Positions 1 to 5,162 of a stretch of DNA of 5,162 bases are shown here, in pieces. The DNA is from Roseimaritima sp. Its GTDB lineage: Bacteria > Planctomycetota > Planctomycetia > Pirellulales > Pirellulaceae. Every line of letters begins with the position of its first letter. Within the stretch, counting starts at the first letter, position 1. The notes beneath the pieces were generated by a model, which searched no databases, was not told where the DNA came from, and worked only from the letters and a program-made list of their open reading frames with translations. A program made the position numbers and the translations under genes. Location of the stretch: the NCBI GenBank assembly GCA_007124075.1, contig SLFV01000410.1, positions 1 to 5,162 on the forward strand, given 5' to 3'.

Positions 1-1
1 A

Positions 2-124
2 AAGACCGTTGACTACACGGAGCCCGACCCGGAGATTCCCAGGACCGGCATCATCGCATTGCAGGTCCATTCGGGAGCCCCCATGGAGGCACGGTATCGG
101 AAGTTGCGGATCAAAGAACTGTAA
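2..124 (+). CDS. C-terminal end of a DUF1080 (3-keto-disaccharide hydrolase / LamG-like) protein, 5' truncated by window edge
   Basis: Reading codons from base 2 gives 40 residues ending in TAA at 122-124. The tail reads TGIIALQVHSGAPMEARYRK followed by LRIKEL. This matches the typical end of DUF1080 domains (GIIALQxHxGxPMEVRxKNIRIKEL), the last strands of a concanavalin/LamG-like beta-sandwich. Family knowledge: these proteins are very abundant in Planctomycetota, are mostly exported, and are linked to breakdown of 3-keto-disaccharides or to carbohydrate binding. Signal peptide and catalytic residues lie outside the window, so neither export nor activity can be judged here. The stop codon shares its last A with the ATG of the next gene, suggesting a common transcript. 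The family call rests on about 25 recognisable residues but the tail is characteristic. Confidence 0.8.
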   Translation, partial: KTVDYTEPDPEIPRTGIIALQVHSGAPMEARYRKLRIKEL

Positions 125-126
125 TG
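122..126 (+). promoter_or_regulatory. TAATG stop/start overlap between DUF1080 gene and U32 gene; start choice ambiguous
   Basis: The TAA of the upstream gene (122-124) overlaps the ATG at 124-126 by one base, an arrangement typical of termination-reinitiation. No good Shine-Dalgarno precedes ATG-124. A second in-frame ATG at 142 has a purine-rich GGGAAG at 126-131, ten bases upstream. The U32 protein may therefore begin at 142 and lack the first six residues. The conserved domain starts only at about residue 19, so conservation does not separate the two starts. Confidence 0.55.
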
Positions 127-2670
127 GGAAGCTTTCAGTCGATGACCACCGATCCGCCTTCACCGCAACCGCTGGCTCCCGAACTGCTGTCGCCCGCAGG
201 TCAATGGGACTGTTTGCATGCCGCAATTGAAAACGGAGCCGATGCGGTTTATTTCGGTTTGGATTGTGGGTTTAACGCGCGGGCACGAGCGAGCAATTTC
301 CACATTGATGAACTGCCGGAGGTCATCGCGACACTACATCGGCGTCATGTTCGCGGCTATGTAACGGTCAACACCCTCGCTTTTTCCGGTGAATTGCCAC
401 GTTTGGAAGTCATCCTGCAGCGAATCGCGGCGGCTGGAACCGATGCGATCCTGGTCCAGGATTTTGGCGTCGCCCGCTTGGCGAGACAGGTTTGCCGTGA
501 CCTGCCGATCCACGCGTCGACGCAGATGACACTGACCAGCGCGGAAACCATTTCGGTCGCCAGTCGGCTGGGTTTGCAACGTGTCGTCTTGGCTCGCGAA
601 ATGTCGCTCAAGGAGATTCGGCAGGTTTGCCAGCAGACAACAATGCCAATCGAAGTTTTCATCCACGGTGCGTTGTGCGTTGCCTATTCGGGGCAGTGCC
701 TAACCAGCGAATCGCTGGGGGGGCGGAGCGCCAATCGAGGCCAGTGTGCTCAGGCCTGTCGTCTGCCCTATGATTTGATCTGTGATGATCACGAACAGGA
801 CTTGGGGTCGATGCGTTATTTGCTGAGCCCTCAGGATTTGGCCGGGTACAGCGTGATCCCGGAACTGATCGCGGCTGGCGTTTGTTCGCTGAAAATTGAG
901 GGACGGCTGAAGACACCGGAATACGTTGCTAATATCACGGCGCAGTATCGCGCAGCGATCGATCAGGCGATGCATCAGCAGCAAGTCACGCTGTCCGATG
1001 CGGCGGTCGAGCAGATGGAATTGTCCTTCTCGCGAGGATTTTCGCCGGGTTGGTTGCATGGATGTGACCACAAGCAATTGGTTCCCGGATTTGATTCGGC
1101 CAAACGCGGCGTTTTGTTGGGTAAGGTCGAACGGAAGACGAAACAAGGCATCGTCATCAACGCTGCGCGAGGCGTCGCCCGTGGTGACGGGATCGGCTTT
1201 GCCGGTGGCCGTGCCGAGGGGACACAACAGGGGGGCCGCGTGTACGAAATCCTGCAAAACGGCAGTTCCGTTCAGCGGGTCTCGGGGGGACGCGTCGAGT
1301 TGCGTTTTGGACGTCGCGATTTGCAGTTGGAACTGCTGCATGTCGGCCAGCAGGTTTATAAATCGGACGATCCGCAGTTGAATCGCAAGCTTCGTAAAAC
1401 GTATGCCAAATGCGACCCGCACTACCGCTGTCGGGTCGATTTCGAGCTGGCGGCACACACCGGAAAGGCGTTGCAACTGACGGCCCGTGCTGCCTCGGGG
1501 CAAACCGTTTCGGTTACGGGGGACCACCTCTTACCGGCGGCAAGGAATCAGATCGCGACGGCGGAGATGCTACGGGAAAAAATCGGACGTTTGGGCGGCA
1601 CACCGTATCAACTGGGATGCTTTATCGCCGATATTCAGGGCAACCCGATGGTACCGTTGCAGTGGATCAATGATCTGCGACGGCGGACGGTGGCGGAACT
1701 GGAATCGCAGCAAGCCTCGAGGGTGGTAGATCGGGTTGTCACGCGGGATGCGTTGCAATCGCTAAGACGTGAGCTTGCCGATAGCCCGCAACCGACCGCT
1801 CCACCGAGTTCGCCAACACTTTCGGTTTTATGTCGGCACCTACGGCAAGTCGAAACCGCGGCCACGGTTGGTGTGGGGCGGATTTATGTCGATTTTCACG
1901 ATGTGCGACAGTACCCGCAAGCGATTCAGATCGCGCGTGCCGCAGGCGTTTCGCTTTATGTTGGCTCGGTTCGTATCCAGAAACCGGGGGAAATGGGGCT
2001 GCTGAAAGTACTGCGCCGCCATCAACCCGACGGCATACTGTGCCGCAATCTGGCTGCGTTACAGTTCTGTCGTCAGGAAGGGTTTGCCGCCGTTGCCGAT
2101 TTTTCGCTTAACGCAGCTAACGAGCTGAGCGTCCATTGGCTGCAGCGGCACGGCGCGGCACTCGTCACACCCGCCTATGACTTGAATCGTGAACAGTTGT
2201 TTGAGCTTGTGGCAGCGGTGCCGGCGGAGTGGCTGGAGGTTGTCATCCATCAACACATGCCCATGTTTCACATGGAGCATTGTGTTTTTTGTGCGGTCCT
2301 GTCTCCCGGCACCAACAAAACTAACTGCGGTCGCCCCTGTGACCGTCATGAGGTCCGCTTGCGCGATCGGACCGGGGCGGAACACCCGCTGCATGCCGAT
2401 GTTGCCTGCCGGAACACGTTGTACAACGCGTTACCGCAAAGCGCCGCCGAAGCGGTCCCCCATCTGATTCAAAATGGGCTGCGGCATTTTCGGCTCGAAT
2501 TACTTGAGGATACACCGGAGAATACGGTCAGGCTGGTTCAGATATACCGGGAGCTATTGGCCGGCCAGCGAGATGGGGACAGCGTATGGCGGCAGTTGCG
2601 GGCGCTCAATCGTGTCGGGGTGACGCGGGGCACCTTGGAAACCAAGCGTAATCCATTAGCAATTGTGTGA
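124..2670 (+). CDS. U32 'peptidase' family protein with DUF3656 and a second C-terminal U32-like domain (RlhA-related, probable RNA-hydroxylation Fe-S protein)
   Basis: An 848-residue, probably cytoplasmic protein with no signal peptide or membrane segment. The N-terminal U32 TIM-barrel-like domain (about 19-330) shows PELLSPAG (19-26), GADAVYFG (38-45), HASTQM (130-135), LARE (156-159), and the family signature IHGALCVAYSGQC...NRGQCAQACRLPY with Cys185, 192, 208 and 212, then SLKIEGRLK (255-263). A DUF3656 'collagenase' region follows at about 420-535, ending in a WINDLRRR motif (514-521). From about 565 a degenerate second U32-like barrel carries its own cluster, Cys720, 723, 735 and 739. 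Family knowledge: despite the peptidase name, E. coli RlhA (653 aa, U32 plus DUF3656) hydroxylates C2501 of 23S rRNA, TrhP acts on tRNA U34, and UbiU/UbiV bind 4Fe-4S clusters through such cysteines. RNA hydroxylation is the best inference; the substrate is unknown. The gene overlaps both neighbours. Confidence 0.88.
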   Translation: MGSFQSMTTDPPSPQPLAPELLSPAGQWDCLHAAIENGADAVYFGLDCGFNARARASNFHIDELPEVIATLHRRHVRGYVTVNTLAFSGELPRLEVILQRIAAAGTDAILVQDFGVARLARQVCRDLPIHASTQMTLTSAETISVASRLGLQRVVLAREMSLKEIRQVCQQTTMPIEVFIHGALCVAYSGQCLTSESLGGRSANRGQCAQACRLPYDLICDDHEQDLGSMRYLLSPQDLAGYSVIPELIAAGVCSLKIEGRLKTPEYVANITAQYRAAIDQAMHQQQVTLSDAAVEQMELSFSRGFSPGWLHGCDHKQLVPGFDSAKRGVLLGKVERKTKQGIVINAARGVARGDGIGFAGGRAEGTQQGGRVYEILQNGSSVQRVSGGRVELRFGRRDLQLELLHVGQQVYKSDDPQLNRKLRKTYAKCDPHYRCRVDFELAAHTGKALQLTARAASGQTVSVTGDHLLPAARNQIATAEMLREKIGRLGGTPYQLGCFIADIQGNPMVPLQWINDLRRRTVAELESQQASRVVDRVVTRDALQSLRRELADSPQPTAPPSSPTLSVLCRHLRQVETAATVGVGRIYVDFHDVRQYPQAIQIARAAGVSLYVGSVRIQKPGEMGLLKVLRRHQPDGILCRNLAALQFCRQEGFAAVADFSLNAANELSVHWLQRHGAALVTPAYDLNREQLFELVAAVPAEWLEVVIHQHMPMFHMEHCVFCAVLSPGTNKTNCGRPCDRHEVRLRDRTGAEHPLHADVACRNTLYNALPQSAAEAVPHLIQNGLRHFRLELLEDTPENTVRLVQIYRELLAGQRDGDSVWRQLRALNRVGVTRGTLETKRNPLAIV

Positions 2671-3977
2671 GCGGTGTGGGGAACCCCGACGACGTAAGGA
2701 GGCTGACCAGCCTGGACCGATTGTTGCAGACCGACCCGCATTTGCGAGTTTTGGATGATTTACAATTGCCACTATCCGCCGCTCAGATCACTCGGTTACG
2801 TGATCGGTGGGGTGTGGAAACAGCGGACTGGGTTGCCAGTTTAGGGGAATTGCAGCGTAAGGCGTCAGAAAAATTAGGTCCACCGGGACCGGGGCAGAGC
2901 CACTGGGTGGTCACCGCTCGTGCATTGCAACAGTCCAGCGACGCGTACTCGGCGGCGTACAAAGCCAATCGATTTCCTGGCGGTGCCACCATTATCGATG
3001 TTTGTTGTGGCATTGGTGCCGATGCGATCGCATTGCGTCAGCGTGGTCCATTACTGGCGATCGATGCTGACCCGTTGATCGCACGGATGGCGGCTTACAA
3101 TCTGCAAACCGGTGACCATCTGCAGACCGCTTATCCAGCCCAGGTCGTGGCTGGGTTGGCAGAACGGGTGTTGTCCGTTTCGGAGGACCGCAGGCAGCCA
3201 TTTTTTCTGCACATTGATCCCGACCGTCGACCGGGTGACCGACGCGCCACCGACCCCCGCAGATATCAGCCTGCGTTGGAGGATGTGTTGCGGTGGTTTT
3301 CGTGTTGCGATGGAGGGGTCGTCAAGCTGGCACCGGCGGCAACGGTCCCGCTCAGTCTTCCGCTGCGGTATCATCGGGAATGGATCAGCCTTGGTGGTAG
3401 TGTGCGGCAGCAACTTCTGTGGATCGGCAAATTGGCTGGGGCGGAACCCCCGTACCGCTCGGCAACCACGTTGGACGCACAGTATTGCCACGTAACGTTC
3501 ACGGCCTCACCGCAGCAATCGGGCCTGCCGGAAGCAACTGCACCACTGCGGTGGGTGATCGATCTGGATCCTGCGATTCGAGCCGCGGGGCTTTCCGTCG
3601 CGTTTGCGCGTCAGCATGGCTGGTTCGGGTTGTGCGGGCCACAGGGTTTTTTCACAACCGATTCCCGGGAGGTCCCAAGTCCCTTGGCCAAGGCGTACGA
3701 GGTCGTTTGGTCTGGACCTGCCGATGTCAAGACACTTAAGCGGGTCGCCGCAGAACGGGGGCGTTTGCTGCTGGAAATTAAAGTCCGCGGTACCGAACAC
3801 GATCCCGATGATTTACGGCGACGACTCCGCAGCAAACGGACGGTCGGCGGGCAACCAGCGACGCTGCTGGTAGGTCGTGGGGGGGGACGGGTTTTTGCGG
3901 CGATTGCTGATCCCGCGCCGCCCCGTCACCCCACTTCATCGAACATCCGTTCCGGCGACGCTTCCCGGCGACCTTAA
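2667..3977 (+). CDS. Class I SAM-dependent methyltransferase with THUMP-like C-terminal domain
   Basis: A 436-residue, probably cytoplasmic protein. A helical N-terminal region (about 1-100) precedes a Rossmann-fold methyltransferase core. Motif I is DVCCGIGADA (111-120), the SAM-binding glycine loop. The acidic motif II is AIDADP (131-136). The position normally holding NPPY or DPPW instead has IDPDRRPGDRR (183-193), the DPxRR signature of the subfamily whose C-terminus is called THUMP-like. That C-terminal part (about 335-415) shows AKAYEVVW (341-348), EIKVRGTEHDPDDLRRRLR (370-388) and GRVFAAIADP. Family knowledge: the fold resembles RNA methyltransferases such as TGS1; I know of no firmly assigned substrate. 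The annotated GTG start overlaps the U32 stop by four bases (GTGA), indicating coupling, but has no Shine-Dalgarno. A perfect one at 2695-2702 points to an alternative start near 2712. The last 20 residues are low complexity and probably disordered. Confidence 0.87.
   Translation: MSGVGNPDDVRRLTSLDRLLQTDPHLRVLDDLQLPLSAAQITRLRDRWGVETADWVASLGELQRKASEKLGPPGPGQSHWVVTARALQQSSDAYSAAYKANRFPGGATIIDVCCGIGADAIALRQRGPLLAIDADPLIARMAAYNLQTGDHLQTAYPAQVVAGLAERVLSVSEDRRQPFFLHIDPDRRPGDRRATDPRRYQPALEDVLRWFSCCDGGVVKLAPAATVPLSLPLRYHREWISLGGSVRQQLLWIGKLAGAEPPYRSATTLDAQYCHVTFTASPQQSGLPEATAPLRWVIDLDPAIRAAGLSVAFARQHGWFGLCGPQGFFTTDSREVPSPLAKAYEVVWSGPADVKTLKRVAAERGRLLLEIKVRGTEHDPDDLRRRLRSKRTVGGQPATLLVGRGGGRVFAAIADPAPPRHPTSSNIRSGDASRRP
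2695..2714 (+). promoter_or_regulatory. Consensus Shine-Dalgarno TAAGGAGG inside the methyltransferase ORF, upstream of in-frame CTG
   Basis: TAAGGAGG at 2695-2702 is a full eight-base match to the anti-Shine-Dalgarno end of 16S rRNA. Nine bases later an in-frame CTG begins at 2712; in-frame TTG codons follow at 2721 and 2724, and another CTG sits immediately after the site at 2703. The GTG at 2667, and another GTG at 2676, lack any comparable site. Initiation at 2712 would shorten the protein by 15 residues to 421 and leave every recognised motif intact. Alternatively the site arose by chance from the Val-Arg-Arg codons, or helps hold reinitiating ribosomes. What is seen is the match and its spacing; use as a start is inference. 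Confidence 0.45.
3879..3886 (+). repeat. G8 homopolymer in the 3' part of the methyltransferase gene
   Basis: Eight consecutive G residues encode the Gly-rich turn GGG (405-407) within LVGRGGGRVFAA. A one-base slip here would replace the last 29 or so residues. The downstream frame still reads like the family's usual ending (GRVFAAIADP), so the frame as given looks correct. A shorter G7 run at 717-723 lies between the two cysteine pairs of the U32 gene. Confidence 0.6.
3952..3972 (+). repeat. Short direct repeat CCGGCGAC, 13-bp period
   Basis: CCGGCGAC occurs at 3952-3959 and again at 3965-3972, within the last codons of the methyltransferase gene. The two copies are in different reading frames (period 13), so they do not reflect a repeated peptide. 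The tract lies in the poorly conserved tail of the protein, just upstream of the candidate promoter. It could be a small duplication scar or chance; no function is assigned. Confidence 0.35.
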
Positions 3978-4002
3978 CGTTGCCTACGTTGTGGCATACA
4001 AT
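3974..4002 (+). promoter_or_regulatory. Candidate sigma70-type promoter for the GNAT gene
   Basis: TTAACG at 3974-3979 (4 of 6 matches to TTGACA) and TACAAT at 3997-4002 (5 of 6 matches to TATAAT) are separated by 17 bases. The -35 element overlaps the methyltransferase stop codon. Transcription would start around 4009, giving a 5' leader of about 95 bases before the ATG at 4104. Position and spacing suit a promoter for the downstream gene, which is the only gene here not physically overlapping its predecessor. Planctomycete promoters are poorly defined, so this is a motif-based guess. Confidence 0.4.
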
Positions 4003-4103
4003 CAGGTCCGCAACCGCCCAGCACGGTCACGGGATGGTTAGGGGCTTGCGGTTACTGCTGCGATCATGCTGTTTTGATTACGTCTGTTCCGAAAGTTTTT
4101 TCA
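3978..4103. other. 126-bp intergenic gap between methyltransferase and GNAT genes
   Basis: Apart from the candidate promoter at its left edge, this gap holds no coding signal that I trust. CCGCAACCGC at 4008-4017 can pair in two six-base registers with TTGCGGTT at 4046-4053, leaving a loop of about 30 bases. That is too weak, and lacks the following T-run, to call a terminator, but it lies in the predicted leader. No strong Shine-Dalgarno precedes ATG-4104; the nearest purine run is GAAAG at 4091-4095, eight bases upstream. Confidence 0.5.
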
Positions 4104-5162
4104 ATGGCTGCACAACTGCGATGCTGGCCGGTAACAACCAGTGCGGACCGCCGAGCCTTTATGGCGGTTTTGAAGGATCTGTATCGTGACGATCCTTATT
4201 GGGTGCCACCGCTGTGGGGGATTCAAAAGCAATTGGTTGGATTCAAGCGGCACGCTTTTTACCTCGATGCACAGTCCCAAGCCTTCTTGGTCGCTCGCGG
4301 CAGTCAGTTGTTGGGACGCGTGGTGGCGATCATCAATCATGGCCACAATCGCCGGTACGAAGAACAACGCGGCTTTGTTGGTTTTTTCGAATGCACCGAC
4401 GACGAGGCTGCTGCGACGCAATTGCTGGACACCGCTTGCGACTGGTTACGGCAGCAGGGCATGACGGCAGCCCGCGGCCCGACCAACCCGAGCTTGAACT
4501 ATGAATGTGGTTCCTTGGTGGAAGGTTTCGATTCGTCTCCGACCTTCATGATTCCGTATAATCCAGCGTATTACGATCGTCTTTACACCGCCGCTGGGTT
4601 TGAGAAATCACAGGATTTATTCTGCTATGAGGCAGAAATCGATATGCTGAAGGATCTTGACCCAAAATTGGTTTTCATCCTGGAGGAAGTCAAACGACGC
4701 TTCGAAGTTCGGACGCGTCCCCTGAATCCCAAACGTTTGCTTTCGGACATCCGCACGTTTCTGGACATCTACAATCGGTCATTGGAAAACACCTGGGGCT
4801 ACGTTCCGATGTCTGATGCCGAAATCATGCAACAAGCGAAGGGACTGAAGCATCTGTTGGTGCCGGAATTAACCAGCATCGCGGAAATCAATGGTAAACC
4901 GGTGGGTGCGGGATTTGGGCTGCTGGACTACAACCCATTGATCAAACAGATTGGCGGGCGATTGTTTCCCTTCGGATGGTTTACCTTGCTGACCAAGCGT
5001 AAGCATTTGAAACGCGTGCGGCTGATCAGTGCCAATGTCTTACCGGAGTATCAGAAGTGGGGACTGGGGATTGTTACGCTGGAACGCATCTTGCCCGACG
5101 CATTGAAAATGGGGATCGAGCAAGGCGAATTTTCTTGGATCCTGGAAAGCAACCACTTGTCA
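4104..5162 (+). CDS. YghO-like GNAT-superfamily acyltransferase, 3' truncated by window edge
   Basis: An open frame from ATG-4104 gives 353 codons with no stop before the window ends. The N-terminal half has the conserved pattern of YghO-like proteins: LYRDDPYWVPPLW (26-38), GRVVAIINHGHN (71-82), RGFVGFFECTDD (89-100), RGPTNPSLNYECGSLVEGF (124-142), and MIPYNPAYY (149-157) followed by GFEKSQDLFCY. The C-terminal half is a GNAT fold: AEINGKPVGAGFGLLDY (260-276) forms the central strands, and VLPEYQKWGLG (312-322) resembles the acyl-CoA-binding Q/RxxGxG/A loop, with QKWGLG at 317-322. Family members are usually about 375-390 residues, so only some 25-40 residues are probably missing. The protein has no signal peptide. 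Function is unknown; by fold it would transfer an acyl group from a CoA or carrier donor to an amine. No strong Shine-Dalgarno is visible. The frame stays open upstream of ATG-4104, but the conserved region begins after that ATG. Confidence 0.85.
   Translation, partial: MAAQLRCWPVTTSADRRAFMAVLKDLYRDDPYWVPPLWGIQKQLVGFKRHAFYLDAQSQAFLVARGSQLLGRVVAIINHGHNRRYEEQRGFVGFFECTDDEAAATQLLDTACDWLRQQGMTAARGPTNPSLNYECGSLVEGFDSSPTFMIPYNPAYYDRLYTAAGFEKSQDLFCYEAEIDMLKDLDPKLVFILEEVKRRFEVRTRPLNPKRLLSDIRTFLDIYNRSLENTWGYVPMSDAEIMQQAKGLKHLLVPELTSIAEINGKPVGAGFGLLDYNPLIKQIGGRLFPFGWFTLLTKRKHLKRVRLISANVLPEYQKWGLGIVTLERILPDALKMGIEQGEFSWILESNHLS

Noticed and set aside
9..230. 73-codon + strand frame across the DUF1080/U32 junction
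   Set aside because: It overlaps two real genes in another frame and its Arg/Ser/Pro-rich translation resembles no protein.
926..1381. 151-codon + strand frame inside the U32 gene
   Set aside because: It is an off-frame shadow of the U32 gene with Arg/Ser-rich composition and no domain.
700..1527. 275-codon open frame on the - strand opposite the U32 gene
   Set aside because: It lies wholly within a strongly supported conserved gene, has no recognisable domain, and is the kind of antisense frame that GC-rich coding sequence commonly leaves open.
124..2670. Literal peptidase/collagenase function for the U32 protein
   Set aside because: Characterised relatives with these cysteine motifs and DUF3656 are RNA- or ubiquinone-hydroxylation proteins, and no protease catalytic motif is visible.
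4008..4053. Inverted repeat CCGCAA / TTGCGG as a transcription terminator of the operon
   Set aside because: The stem is only six base pairs with a loop of about 30 bases and there is no T-run after it.
3980..4189. 69-codon + strand frame spanning the intergenic gap and the GNAT start
   Set aside because: It starts at TTG without a ribosome site, ends inside the well-supported GNAT frame, and shows no family resemblance.
4186..4504. Off-frame + strand frames at the start of the GNAT gene
   Set aside because: The frame starting at 4104 carries all the conserved YghO-like motifs across this stretch, so these are shadows.

Overview
The window looks like a piece of a planctomycete chromosome, probably Pirellulaceae/Rhodopirellula-like. 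This is inferred from the protein families and a moderately high GC with mixed codon use; no marker gene is present to prove it. All four protein-coding genes lie on the + strand and together fill almost the whole window. I see no RNA gene, mobile element or CRISPR array.

Layout: (1) 2-124, the last 40 codons of a DUF1080 (3-keto-disaccharide hydrolase / LamG-like) protein. (2) 124-2670, an 848-residue U32 'peptidase' family protein of the DUF3656-containing, RlhA-related type. It carries two separate four-cysteine clusters, one in the N-terminal U32 domain and one in a degenerate C-terminal U32-like domain. (3) 2667-3977, a 436-residue class I SAM-dependent methyltransferase with a C-terminal THUMP-like domain and a DPDRR motif in place of the usual NPPY/DPPW. 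(4) A 126-bp gap (3978-4103) with a plausible sigma70-type promoter at its left edge. (5) 4104-5162, a YghO-like GNAT-superfamily protein that runs off the right edge after 353 codons.

Genes 1, 2 and 3 are joined by stop/start overlaps (TAATG at 122-126, GTGTGA at 2665-2670), so they are probably one transcript with coupled translation. Characterised DUF3656-type U32 proteins hydroxylate RNA bases, and THUMP or THUMP-like methyltransferases usually act on RNA. The U32-methyltransferase pair can therefore be read as an RNA-modification module; that is inference. The GNAT gene seems to be a separate transcription unit.

Nothing here is clearly a new system. The points most worth following are the second cysteine cluster of the U32 protein, the tight U32/methyltransferase pairing, and a perfect Shine-Dalgarno sequence 28 bases inside the methyltransferase reading frame that questions its start codon.
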